Of a stretch of 64,000 nucleotides of DNA, positions 32,840 through 41,230 are shown piece after piece (positions within the stretch are counted from its first letter, which is position 1; the number at the start of each line of letters is the position of its first letter). The DNA is from Oxalobacteraceae bacterium CAVE-383 (GTDB taxonomy: Bacteria; Pseudomonadota; Gammaproteobacteria; Burkholderiales; Burkholderiaceae_D). A program made the position numbers and the translations under genes. Below the pieces are notes generated by a model. It was not told the DNA's origin, made no database searches, and worked only from the letters and a program-made list of their open reading frames with translations. The stretch covers positions 558,001 through 622,000 of the forward strand of contig REGP01000001.1 in assembly GCA_004134995.1 (NCBI GenBank), read 5' to 3'.

Positions 32840-33391
32840 ATGATCAGCCAATCAGCGCGCGAAGGTTTCAACCATCTGCTCACGCGAGCCCTGCGAACCA
32901 GCTTCGTTTCGGATGAACAGTCCTGCGATATCGACGTCATTGCCGATCTGCACGGCATCCCCGCGTCGACCACGGTGGTGCTGACGATTTCATCCTATCT
33001 GTTCCGCCTGATCGTGATGGTGCATTTTGCATCGGATCAGGCTACCCGCGAGCACGTCGCCCGCGTCAACAAGATCGCCGCCGAGGCAATGAGCGACCAG
33101 TCTTTCCATGACGCGGTCGCGGAGTGCGGCAACATCTGCTGCGGCATCCTGAACCGCGATCTGGGACCGGTCTTCCCGCATATCGGCATGTCCACGCCAA
33201 ACCTCATCGACACGCGCTGCACGGGGTATCTGGACATGCTCGACAGCGGTCACATGCAACACTTCGAAGTCAAGGTCGATGGGGTGCCGATGTTCCACGT
33301 CAGCCTGTGCGTATGCGATTACGCCGATCTCGATTTCGCCATCGATATCAACGACGCCGGCGCCGATACCGGCGAGCTGGAGCTGTTCTGA
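32840..33391 (+). CDS. CheX/CheC-like phosphatase
   Basis: A 183-residue protein. Residues 91-98 read DAVAECGN, an exact match to the D-x3-E-x2-N active-site motif of CheC/CheX/FliY phosphatases. A proline follows at about the expected distance (N to P 22 residues, in GMSTPNL). It lies 21 nt after the MCP-tip gene and 46 nt before a CheY-like gene, its probable substrate. Family knowledge: these enzymes dephosphorylate CheY-P. Overall similarity beyond the motif is inferred. Confidence 0.75.
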   Translation: MISQSAREGFNHLLTRALRTSFVSDEQSCDIDVIADLHGIPASTTVVLTISSYLFRLIVMVHFASDQATREHVARVNKIAAEAMSDQSFHDAVAECGNICCGILNRDLGPVFPHIGMSTPNLIDTRCTGYLDMLDSGHMQHFEVKVDGVPMFHVSLCVCDYADLDFAIDINDAGADTGELELF

Positions 33392-33437
33392 AGCCGAGGC
33401 GAAGGCATTCCGTTTTTAAACTGTTACGAGGACGATC

Positions 33438-33803
33438 ATGGCACAAATTTTGGTAGTTGATGACTCCAGCACCGTCCGCAACGAAGTGGGCGATTTCCTG
33501 ACCAAGAACGGTCTGACAGTGCTGCTGGCCGTGGACGGCCGCGATGGATTGACGAAGCTCAAGGGCGATTCCGCCATCAAGCTGGTGGTGTCGGACGTGA
33601 ACATGCCGAATATGGACGGCTTGACCATGGCGGAAAAAATCCGCAGCGAACTGGGCAACAGCAGCGTGAATATCATCATGCTGACCACCGAGAATTCGCC
33701 GATCATGAAAGAGCGCGGCAAGGCCGCCGGCATCAAGGGCTGGATCGTGAAGCCGTTCAAGGGCGATGCCGTCCTGGCCACTTTCAAGAAGCTGGTCGGT
33801 TAA
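33438..33803 (+). CDS. CheY-like single-domain response regulator
   Basis: A 121-residue stand-alone receiver. The acidic pocket is D8-D9, the phosphorylation site D53 (VVSDVNMPNMDG), the switch Thr is in IIMLTTE and the lysine in WIVKPFK. GAGGACGATC precedes the ATG. It has no output domain, so it must act by protein contact. It closes the module begun at 29661 and converges on the TonB receptor gene with 13 nt between the stops. Confidence 0.92.
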   Translation: MAQILVVDDSSTVRNEVGDFLTKNGLTVLLAVDGRDGLTKLKGDSAIKLVVSDVNMPNMDGLTMAEKIRSELGNSSVNIIMLTTENSPIMKERGKAAGIKGWIVKPFKGDAVLATFKKLVG

Positions 33804-33816
33804 AGCGCTGCCGGCA

Positions 33817-35916
33817 TCATAATTCCATCTGCGCCTTCAGCCAGAACATCCTGCCCGGTTCGTTGATGCGCATGGTCTGATCGTAGCCGGGCAGGGAAGC
33901 GCCGCTGCGGCTCAGATGTTCGGCATACAGCTTGTTGGTGAGGTTATCGATGCCGGCGCTGATGAGAATGTCATTGCCGGGCCGGTGCATGCGCCAGCCG
34001 GCATTGATGGAAAATACCGTGAAGCCGGCACTGGCGCCCAGGTCTTGCCCGGCAATATTGCCTTTGTTCGCATCGAAGCGATTTTGCGCCATCACTGAAC
34101 GCAGCATGCCGGCCGCCGACCAGGCGCCATCGTCATAGCGCAGGCCGAAGCGGGTTTCCAGCGGCGGCATTTGCGCCAGCGGGGTGCCGTCGGTAAGGTT
34201 ATTTCCTTGCACATAGTTCAAGGAACCGTCCAGTTTCCAGTGCGGCGCCAGCGCAAGGGTTGCTCCCAGTTCGCCGCCCCAGCTTGAAGCGTCCACATTG
34301 CGCGAAACCGTCACGCCGGAGCGCGCGCCTTTGCTGACCTGCGACTGGATCAGGATGTAGTCGTCGATGCGGTTATAGAAGACCGAGGCGGTCAGGGTCA
34401 GCCGGTGGGCCCGGTACAGCGCGCCGGCGTCGATCTGCCGGGTGGTTTCCGGCTTGAGGCCGAATGCGCTGACGCTGTCCGTTCCTTCCTTTGAAATCAG
34501 TTCCCAGTAATCCGGAAAGCGTTGCGTTCTTCCAAGGCCTGCATACACGGTCATCGGCAGATTTTTCAAATCGTTTTCGAAGCGCAGGAAGCCGCTGTGC
34601 AGGGTTTCGTCGCGCGTCAGCGGCGCGCCCAAAGTACCTTGCAGCATGGCATTTTGAGAGGCGGGGCGGGTGTCTTCGGCGTGCTGGAAATCGCTGCGCA
34701 GGCCCGCAATGACGCGTTTTCCGGGCTGCGGGCCGATCTGCCGCGTGAGCTCGCCGAACAGGCCGATATTGCGGAAATTCGCATCCGGCGCGCGCGCCAT
34801 GTCGCGGTATGCCGAGGCCGCCTGCGCGCTCATGCCCATTGCCATGCGGCTGGTATGCCGGTTGCGCTGCAGGTCGGCGCCGGCCGTCAGTTGCGTGGCG
34901 CCGGAAAGCCGCAGCGTCGCCGCGGCGCGTGCGCCTTCGGTGGTGCGGGCCGGGTTCATCGCGGCGTACATCCCGGCCCGCGCGCGCATGGTGTAGTTGT
35001 CCATGACGTGATCGATATCGTTGCGGTAGACCTGCGCTTCGATCTTTTCCAGCAGCGGAGAGAGATTCCGCTTTTCGAATTTCAGTCCGATATTGCGGCG
35101 CACGAAGCGGGCGCCGTCCACGCCGCGGTCCGCGTAGGCGGCGCGGCCATCGCTTTTGGCCACGGACAGTTCCACCAGCGTATCGGCATCGGGCGTCAAT
35201 CCCAGCGCCGCGCGGCTGCTCCAGCGGCGGTAGGCGGAATGAACGGCCGCGCCGCCGCCGTCGCGGTAATCGCCGGAAAGCGAGTGGTTGGCGCCGGCCT
35301 GCAGATACAGCGCGCCGGTGTTGTAGCGCAGGTCCGTCGCCGTATCGCGGCGGCCGTAGCCGCCGAACATCTGGCTGACGTTGAACTGCGTGCCCGGCGC
35401 GCCGCGATAGTTGCCGCGTTCAAACAGGACGGTGCCGGCCGATCCGCCGGCGCCGTACAGTACGGTCTGCGGGCCTTTGATGACCGTAATGCTGTCGTAT
35501 TCCGCCGGAAAGATATAGGCCGTCGGCGGATCCATGCGGCTGCCGCAGCCGCCCAATACGCTCTGGCCGCCGGCCGTGATATTCAGGCGCGAACCGGCCA
35601 TGCCGCGCAGCACGGGATCGCCGTCGGCGCCGCCTTTGCGGATGACGGTGAAGCCCGGAATGGTTTTCAGATAATCGGCGCCGTCCTGCGCCGGCACCGG
35701 CTGGCGGGGCGCCTTGGGATCGGTGACGACGGTCAGCGGCGACGACATCTGCGGCGCGGTCACCACGATCTGCGGCAGCGGCGCCTCTTGCTCCGGGATG
35801 TTACGCATGGAACCTTCTGCGGCGTGGGCGGGATTGCAGACGGCGCCGATGGCGAGCGCCGCGAGTGCTGATGCGGGAGTGATGGCGGTGCGTCGGATTC
35901 GATTCATGTCGCGCAT
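33817..35916 (-). CDS. TonB-dependent copper receptor (OprC/NosA type)
   Basis: A 699-residue outer-membrane receptor with a signal peptide ending in CNPAHAA. The plug domain contains GCGSRMDPPTAYIFPAEYD and ITVIKGPQTVLYG, the signature of OprC/NosA-type copper receptors. The plug also has VLRGMAGSRL. The barrel ends with a C-terminal aromatic-rich strand (FWLKAQMEL). Met-rich patches (RMAMGMS) fit copper binding. The start is ATG 35916 or 35907; no ribosome site is clear. It stands alone; no copper-responsive regulator is adjacent. Confidence 0.9.
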   Translation of the reverse strand: MRDMNRIRRTAITPASALAALAIGAVCNPAHAAEGSMRNIPEQEAPLPQIVVTAPQMSSPLTVVTDPKAPRQPVPAQDGADYLKTIPGFTVIRKGGADGDPVLRGMAGSRLNITAGGQSVLGGCGSRMDPPTAYIFPAEYDSITVIKGPQTVLYGAGGSAGTVLFERGNYRGAPGTQFNVSQMFGGYGRRDTATDLRYNTGALYLQAGANHSLSGDYRDGGGAAVHSAYRRWSSRAALGLTPDADTLVELSVAKSDGRAAYADRGVDGARFVRRNIGLKFEKRNLSPLLEKIEAQVYRNDIDHVMDNYTMRARAGMYAAMNPARTTEGARAAATLRLSGATQLTAGADLQRNRHTSRMAMGMSAQAASAYRDMARAPDANFRNIGLFGELTRQIGPQPGKRVIAGLRSDFQHAEDTRPASQNAMLQGTLGAPLTRDETLHSGFLRFENDLKNLPMTVYAGLGRTQRFPDYWELISKEGTDSVSAFGLKPETTRQIDAGALYRAHRLTLTASVFYNRIDDYILIQSQVSKGARSGVTVSRNVDASSWGGELGATLALAPHWKLDGSLNYVQGNNLTDGTPLAQMPPLETRFGLRYDDGAWSAAGMLRSVMAQNRFDANKGNIAGQDLGASAGFTVFSINAGWRMHRPGNDILISAGIDNLTNKLYAEHLSRSGASLPGYDQTMRINEPGRMFWLKAQMEL

Positions 35917-36109
35917 TGTGCCGTTTCAGGCGCGCGCGGAAAATCGGAACTGGCCGCATATTTCAGGAGAAAATTCTGAATCGTCTATGCACCGCGGATT
36001 ATAGAAAAATTCAAATAAGAGTTTTCATAAGAGTATTCCCAAATTTGCCTATCGCAATCGATAGGAGCGATGCTATCGTGCGGCCCATTATCGAACACGG
36101 GGTACTGCT

Positions 36110-36490
36110 GTGGACTATCCTGCCGCAAAGGCGAGTACGGCCCGACGCCTCTTTCGGGCCGGCGAACGCGAGCGTGTGCCCGGCGGCCGGCGTCGCTGGG
36201 CGCCGGACAGCATGCGCATCGTGGCGGCGGCCATGACGGCGGATCTGAATGAACTGGCGGACTGCGCGGTCGCCGCCGACATCGCGCGCCTGGGCAAGGC
36301 GGTGCATCGGATTCATGGCGGCATGGCGCTGTTGGAAATGCGGCCGGCGGCCGCCTTGTGCCGGACCATTGAAGAATGCATGGCGTTCGAATGGATCGAA
36401 GCATCCTGGCAATTGGTGCCGCCATTGCGGGAAATGCTGATGCGGATCCGGGACGATATCGATCCGGACGGCGCAGGGAATCCGGGATAG
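36110..36490 (+). CDS. Stand-alone Hpt-domain phosphotransfer protein
   Basis: A protein of up to 126 residues starting at GTG 36110; an internal Met at 36212 is also possible. Residues 59-90 (ARLGKAVHRIHGGMALLEM and on) form the Hpt helix with H66 in the VHRIHGG position, where HxLKG is usual. The N-terminal 34 residues are Arg-rich and may be untranslated. It is followed 2 nt later by an RcsB-like response regulator, so a phosphorelay Hpt-to-regulator is implied. No hybrid kinase is adjacent. It could also be a relic of one. Confidence 0.65.
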   Translation: MDYPAAKASTARRLFRAGERERVPGGRRRWAPDSMRIVAAAMTADLNELADCAVAADIARLGKAVHRIHGGMALLEMRPAAALCRTIEECMAFEWIEASWQLVPPLREMLMRIRDDIDPDGAGNPG

Positions 36491-36492
36491 GG

Positions 36493-37179
36493 ATGCATGG
36501 TATGCACGCGCGCCAGACCAGGCTGCTCATCGCCGACGATCATCCGGTCATGCTGGCCGGCATCAAATCGATTCTGCAAACGGTGCCCGGCGTGGTCCTG
36601 GTCGGCGCGGCGCAGAATTCGACGGGTCTGTTTGCCTTGCTTGAGCGCGAGCAAGTCGACATGGTGCTCACCGACTATGCAATGCCCGGCGGCGATTTCG
36701 GCGACGGCATGGTGATGCTGGAGCGGCTGCGCGCGCGTTTCCCCGACATCAAGGTAATCGTCTTCACGGTACTCAGCAGTCCGGCGCTGCTGAGCAAAAT
36801 CATGCAGCTCCAGGTGCACGGCATATTGAGCAAGAGCAGCGGGCTGGACGAAATTCCGTCGGCGTTGCAGCGCGTGGCGGCCGGCATGACCTATTTCAGC
36901 CGCGCGCTGGAAAATGGCGTGGCGGCACGGAACCGCGGCCCCTGCATCGACAAGATCACGCTGCTCTCGAAGCGGGAACTGGAAGTGCTGCGGATGTTCC
37001 TCGGCGGCATGTCGGTACAGGCGATCGCCGGCCATCTGCGGCGCAGCAGCAAGACCGTCAGCAATCAGAAACGGATGGCGATGCTGAAACTTGCCTGCGC
37101 CAACGACGCCGAATTGTTCCTGTGGCATTCGCAGGCCGGGCTGACCGACGTGGCCTCAGCGGCGAATTGCGGCGAGTGA
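36493..37179 (+). CDS. LuxR-type response regulator, RcsB-like
   Basis: A 228-residue regulator. The receiver has ADDHP at residues 14-18, D61 in LTDYAMPGGDFG as phospho-site, FTV and the lysine in HGILSKSSG. The C-terminal LuxR HTH is KRELEVLRMFLGGMSVQAI and SSKTVSNQKRMAMLKL; the SNQKR-x-AM run is the RcsB hallmark. The phospho-donor is probably the Hpt protein just upstream. RcsB-like regulators control capsule, motility or stress; the target here is unknown. ATG at 36493 or 36502. Confidence 0.85.
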   Translation: MHGMHARQTRLLIADDHPVMLAGIKSILQTVPGVVLVGAAQNSTGLFALLEREQVDMVLTDYAMPGGDFGDGMVMLERLRARFPDIKVIVFTVLSSPALLSKIMQLQVHGILSKSSGLDEIPSALQRVAAGMTYFSRALENGVAARNRGPCIDKITLLSKRELEVLRMFLGGMSVQAIAGHLRRSSKTVSNQKRMAMLKLACANDAELFLWHSQAGLTDVASAANCGE

Positions 37180-37215
37180 TAGACTGCTTTTTCCACAATT
37201 TCCCAAGGGTATCCC

Positions 37216-37845
37216 ATGTCATTTCGTTCGCAAGTATTGCTAGGCGCATTTGCCGCCGCCGTCGCCGCTGCTGCCGTCGTGCTCCCGGCGCAGGCCCAGG
37301 AACAGAAGGCGCAGCCGATGCGCATCCGCGGCACGATCGATGCAAACAATCCGCAAAGCATTTCCGTGACCACCCGCGACGGCGGCCATCAGACCCTGGC
37401 GCTGACCGACGCGACGCGCTATTCGGCGGTCAAGGCAATGAAACTGTCGGATATCAAGCAAGGCAGTTTTATCGGCAGCGCCGGCAAGCCGGGCCCGAAC
37501 GGCCAGATCGAAGCATTGGAAGTGGTGGTGTTTCCGGAAGAAGCGCGCGGCACCGGAGAAGGGCACTACGATTGGGATCTACTGCCGGGCAGCAGCATGA
37601 CCAACGCGACGGTGTCGGCGGTGGTATCGGGCAAGTCGGGGCGCGATCTGGACCTGACTTACAAAGGCGGCAGCGCCAAGCTGAAAGTGCCTGAAAACGT
37701 GCCTGTCGTGACATTCGTGCCGGCCAGCGCCAAGGATCTGCAGCCCGGCCTGGCGGTGTTCGTCATGGCCGTGCCGGCAGCCGACGGCAAACTGACCGCG
37801 GCGCGCGTCTTGATGGAAAAAGACGGCGTCAAGCCGCCGATGTAA
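37216..37845 (+). CDS. Exported beta-rich protein of unknown function
   Basis: A 209-residue protein with a signal peptide (LLGAFAAAVAAAAVVLPAQAQ). The mature part is beta-rich with a repeated pattern: IRGTIDANNPQSISVTTRDG and, later, MTNATVSAVVSGKSGRDLDLTY. Similar periplasmic proteins in Burkholderiales resemble DUF5666-like OB-fold repeats and are often misnamed as permeases. No enzymatic motif was seen. AAGGG sits before the ATG. It is 36 nt after the RcsB-like gene, perhaps in the same transcript. Confidence 0.7.
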   Translation: MSFRSQVLLGAFAAAVAAAAVVLPAQAQEQKAQPMRIRGTIDANNPQSISVTTRDGGHQTLALTDATRYSAVKAMKLSDIKQGSFIGSAGKPGPNGQIEALEVVVFPEEARGTGEGHYDWDLLPGSSMTNATVSAVVSGKSGRDLDLTYKGGSAKLKVPENVPVVTFVPASAKDLQPGLAVFVMAVPAADGKLTAARVLMEKDGVKPPM

Positions 37846-37868
37846 AACTATTCGATGTAAAACAACGT

Positions 37869-38147
37869 TTACACAGCCCGGAAGATGGCCTGAAAACCGT
37901 CTTTCGGCTGCTTGCCTTCCAGTTCGTCTTCCAGTCCCAGATCGATCAGCTCTTCAATTGCATTGGTGTATTTGTTGGCACCGGTGGTGCCGATGATGCG
38001 ATAGATTTCGCCGTCCTCATTGCGGATCGCGATCAGTTTTTCTTCTTTTTTGATCGTTTCCAGATCGACCGTGGTGATCAGCAGATTGCCCATGATCTGG
38101 GAATCGAACGTGCCGGGTTCAAGGTTTCCGATGGTAGTAGTCTTCAC
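37869..38147 (-). CDS. Conserved-looking small cytoplasmic protein, unknown
   Basis: A 92-residue acidic protein with no signal peptide or membrane helix. It starts at GTG 38147 with a weak GAGA site. It is predicted mixed alpha/beta with a strand core (GNLLITTVDLETIKKEE, then LIAIRNEDGEIYRIIG). I recognise no family. It converges on the preceding exported protein and lies 91 nt downstream of the spermidine-synthase-like gene. Confidence 0.6.
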   Translation of the reverse strand: MKTTTIGNLEPGTFDSQIMGNLLITTVDLETIKKEEKLIAIRNEDGEIYRIIGTTGANKYTNAIEELIDLGLEDELEGKQPKDGFQAIFRAV

Positions 38148-38238
38148 GTATTGTCTCGCTGGGTAAGTTCAGTGCAGGGCTTGGGCGCCGGCGCTAGGGA
38201 TCGGCGAATATAACAAATTTTGCGCCGGTCCGTGCCGA

Positions 38239-39039
38239 TTATTGCTTCGCGCCTGCCTTGATGCCATTGACCCAGGATTTGGCCGGAAGTTTGGTTGCCG
38301 CAACAATTTCGGCGGCGCGTTCGTGCAGCGCCGCGAAATCCAGTGTCGGCGGATTCTTGAAGGCGATCGCGACCACGTTGCCGTCGTGCACTTCCGGCAG
38401 CGCAAGGACCGTGGGGAAGGCAAAACGCATGGCTTTCAGATTTTTGGCGAAGCTCGGATGATCGCCGAACAGGTTGACGGTCATGATGCCGTTGTCGCGC
38501 AGGCAGTCGGCGCAGGCGCGGTAGAACTCGGGCGTGTCGAGCACCGGGCCGCGCGCGGTGGCGTCGTACAGATCGACCTGCAGTGCGTCGATCGTGCCGC
38601 GGTGGGCCGCATCGCCGACGTAATCCAGCGCATCCATTTCCAGCACCGACAGGCGTTCGTCGTCGGGCGGCAATTTGAACATCGAGCGGCAGATGGCGAT
38701 CACGGACGGATTCAGTTCGACCGCCGTGACGCGCGCATCGGCAAACCGGCGATAGGCGAATTTGGTCAGCGCGCCGGTGCCAAGGCCCAACTGCACGATA
38801 TGCGCCGGATCATGCAGGAACAGCATCCAGGCCATCATCTGCTGCGCATATTCCAGCTCGATCCAATCCGGTTTGCGCAGCCGCATGGCCCCCTGCACCC
38901 ATTCGGTGCCGAAGTGCAGATAACGCACGCCGTCCATTTCGGACAGCGTCACGGGCGCGTATTTGACCTTGCGCGCCGGCTTGCCGGGACCGCTTTTGGT
39001 ATTGGCGTCGGCCTCGATGGATTTTCTTTTGATGAGCAT
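38239..39039 (-). CDS. Spermidine synthase-like methyltransferase-fold protein
   Basis: A 266-residue protein of the polyamine aminopropyltransferase superfamily. The nucleotide-binding motif is HIVQLGLGTGALTKFAYRRF, then VTAVELNPSVIAIC. Next come an acidic loop in VLEMDALDYV and LQVDLYDATARGPVLDTPEFY in place of the catalytic D-x-x-D-P. True SpeE has DSTDP at that position; here it is DLYDA, so putrescine aminopropylation is doubtful. The first 25 residues are basic. A large inverted repeat lies 67 nt upstream. Confidence 0.8.
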   Translation of the reverse strand: MLIKRKSIEADANTKSGPGKPARKVKYAPVTLSEMDGVRYLHFGTEWVQGAMRLRKPDWIELEYAQQMMAWMLFLHDPAHIVQLGLGTGALTKFAYRRFADARVTAVELNPSVIAICRSMFKLPPDDERLSVLEMDALDYVGDAAHRGTIDALQVDLYDATARGPVLDTPEFYRACADCLRDNGIMTVNLFGDHPSFAKNLKAMRFAFPTVLALPEVHDGNVVAIAFKNPPTLDFAALHERAAEIVAATKLPAKSWVNGIKAGAKQ

Positions 39040-39105
39040 GATGATGCGGCTGGAGGTTCCGGGAAGGTCGAATGATACCTTGCCGGAGGGCCGCGATGGA
39101 ATGCC

Positions 39106-39203
39106 GTTCGGTTCAGGGCGCCGGCCGAGGGCGCGCGCCTCCGCCTCTCGGCTTCAAACGTTCGTCGGAGGCGCACCCCCTCGGCCGGCGCCCTGAACCG
39201 AAC
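39106..39203. repeat. Large imperfect inverted repeat (38-nt arms)
   Basis: Arms at 39106-39143 and 39166-39203 are reverse complements over 38 nt with at most 3 central mismatches; the outer 26 bp pair perfectly. The loop is 22 nt. Both arms are extremely GC-rich (GGCGCCGGCCGAGGG). It lies 12 nt after the vanA stop and 67 nt before the next leftward gene. It may act as a factor-independent attenuator, but no T-run follows. Confidence 0.85.
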
Positions 39204-39214
39204 TGCGTTGGCGG

Positions 39215-40267
39215 TCAGGCGGCGGCTTTGGCCTGTTGCTGCGCCTGCTCCTTGGCCATCACCTTGTCGAGGATCTTGCGCGACTGCACGCCGCCGGCAT
39301 CGATATTCAACATCAGCAGTTTGCGCTGCGGATTGGCCAGCAGATTTTTCTGCTGCCGTTCGAGCATTTCCATGTCTTCGCTGAAAATCTTGCCCTGGCC
39401 TTCCCGGATCGATGCGGTCAGCGCGGCGTCGTCCGGCTTGAAGTTGCGGGCCATGCCCCAGAAATACCAATGCGAGGTTTCGGTTTCGGGCGTAATGAAA
39501 TCGACCACGATACTGGATGCCTTGTAGCGCGGATCGGCGTTGTAGCCGCCTTTGCCGGCATGCGCGACGCCGACCTCGATAAGCACATGGCTGGGCGCGG
39601 TGAAGCGGCAGATCTGCCAGCGGTCGACCGGCACGTCGTCGGCCAGGCCGTTGCCGCGCAAGGCCATTTTCCAGAACGGCGGGGCCATGATGTTTTCCAT
39701 GAAGCGGCTGGTCACCACCTGTTCGCCTTCGAGCCGGGTGGTCACGGGCGCTTCGTCGATTTCCTTCTGGCCGATGCTGGAGCTGTGCACATAGGTTTCA
39801 TGGGTCAGGTCCATCAGATTATCGATCATCAGGCGGTATTCGCAATTGATGTGATACAGGCCGCCGCCGTAGGCCCATTCGGGACTGACCGCCCATTCCA
39901 GATGATGGATCAGCGCCGCATCGGCCAGCTCGGGATCGCCCGGCCAGACCCAGATGAAGCCATAGCGTTCTTCGACCGGAAAGCGCCGCACGCCGGGAAA
40001 TCCGCCGACGCGCTGGCCCGGCATCGATACCGCCTTGCCGTTGCAGCCCATGACCAGGCCGTGATAGCCGCAAGTCAACTGGCCGTCTTTCACCGTGCCC
40101 AGCGACAGCGGCGCGCCGCGATGCGGACAGAAATCCTCGACCGCGGCAACCTTGTTTTCGGGGCCGCGGAAGAACACCATTTTTTCGCCGCAAATCTGGC
40201 GTCCCAGCGGCTTGCCTTCGATCTCATCGGGCATGCAGGCCACGTACCATGTATTTTTAGGGAACAT
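39215..40267 (-). CDS. vanA: Vanillate O-demethylase oxygenase subunit (Rieske)
   Basis: A 350-residue oxygenase. The Rieske centre is CPHRGAPL and CGYHGLVM, giving C-x-H and C-x2-H ligands; the mononuclear iron site is in IDNLMDLTHETYVHSS. Length and sequence match VanA, which demethylates vanillate to protocatechuate with the VanB reductase. ATG at 40267 has AAGGAGG 7 nt upstream. No vanB is within the window, so electron supply must come from elsewhere. It lies downstream of vanR on the same strand. Confidence 0.88.
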   Translation of the reverse strand: MFPKNTWYVACMPDEIEGKPLGRQICGEKMVFFRGPENKVAAVEDFCPHRGAPLSLGTVKDGQLTCGYHGLVMGCNGKAVSMPGQRVGGFPGVRRFPVEERYGFIWVWPGDPELADAALIHHLEWAVSPEWAYGGGLYHINCEYRLMIDNLMDLTHETYVHSSSIGQKEIDEAPVTTRLEGEQVVTSRFMENIMAPPFWKMALRGNGLADDVPVDRWQICRFTAPSHVLIEVGVAHAGKGGYNADPRYKASSIVVDFITPETETSHWYFWGMARNFKPDDAALTASIREGQGKIFSEDMEMLERQQKNLLANPQRKLLMLNIDAGGVQSRKILDKVMAKEQAQQQAKAAA

Positions 40268-40332
40268 CGTTTCCTCCTTGTTGATCGATTTGCAGCGATT
40301 CGCAGCAATTCCTTGCATGCGTTGCGGTAATT

Positions 40333-41085
40333 TCAGACCCGACGGATCAGCGGCGCGCCGATGACGTGGCGCATTGCATCGTTATTGAGCAGGGTCAATT
40401 CCAGGTTCTTGCGGGCGATGCGGGCGTGTTCGCGCGCCAGCGCTTCGGCACGGCTGCCCGAACGCGTTTCGATCGCTTCCACGATGTCATGGTGCTGCGC
40501 CTGGGCCATTTTGAGGATATCGAACGAGCCGGGGATCTTGGCTTGCGCCAGCACAAAGGCGTTCGGCGACGAAAACGGCAGCGAAATCACGCGCGAAAGG
40601 GCGCGTTCGACGATGGCGCTGCCGGCGGCGTCCAGCATCAGCGCGTGGAAGCGGGCATTGCTGGCGCCGTACTGGATGAAATGGGCTTCGTCCCAATCCT
40701 GCTGCTGCGCCAGAATGCGATCGATCTGCGCCAGGCATTGCTTCATTTCGTCGAGCATCAGCCGCGAGACCCCGCGTTCCGCCGCCAGCCGCGCGGCCAG
40801 GCCCTCGATCGTGCCGCGCACTTCGATGGCGTCGAAGATGTCGGTTTCGGTAAAGCTGCGCACGATATAACCGGTAGGCTGTGCCGCTTCCAGCAAGCCT
40901 TCTTCCTCCAGCCGCTGCAGCGCGGCGCGAATGGGCGTACGGGAAACGCTCAGGCGGGCCGCCAATTCGACTTCGGAAAGCCGTTCGCCGCCGCGGAAAT
41001 CGCCGCGCAGCACCAGCTCCCGTATGCCGAGCACGGCGCGTTCGGTTTGCGATGCATCGCGGGCTGAAGATAGTTGGGTCACCAT
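40333..41085 (-). CDS. vanR: GntR-family (FCD) regulator, VanR-like
   Basis: A 250-residue regulator. The winged helix has RELVLRGDFRGGERLSEVEL, then RLSVSRTPIRAALQRLEEEG, which is the FadR/VanR pattern. The C-terminal FCD domain carries a metal/ligand His set (ARFHALMLDAAG and QHHDIVEAIE). VanR proteins repress vanillate genes and are released by vanillate. It is upstream of vanA on the same strand and divergent from an MFS gene; two TGTATACA palindromes lie between them. Confidence 0.86.
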   Translation of the reverse strand: MVTQLSSARDASQTERAVLGIRELVLRGDFRGGERLSEVELAARLSVSRTPIRAALQRLEEEGLLEAAQPTGYIVRSFTETDIFDAIEVRGTIEGLAARLAAERGVSRLMLDEMKQCLAQIDRILAQQQDWDEAHFIQYGASNARFHALMLDAAGSAIVERALSRVISLPFSSPNAFVLAQAKIPGSFDILKMAQAQHHDIVEAIETRSGSRAEALAREHARIARKNLELTLLNNDAMRHVIGAPLIRRV

Positions 41086-41120
41086 GGTGTGCAGTCTCGA
41101 ATGTCGTAAAAGCCAAAATT

Positions 41121-41128
41121 TGTATACA
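41121..41128. promoter_or_regulatory. VanR-type operator, site 1
   Basis: TGTATACA, a perfect 8-bp palindrome, lies 36 nt upstream of vanR. It reads TTTGTATACATAC with flanks. The same octamer recurs at 41231, which supports a regulator-binding role. Confidence 0.7.
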
Positions 41129-41230
41129 TACTGTATTCAAAAAAATCGCATGTCAAATTCTTTTGACCTCATCCTTATAGGGAAAAGCGAAATACAGGAG
41201 ACATAATTATTCCTTAAAAATTCAACTACA

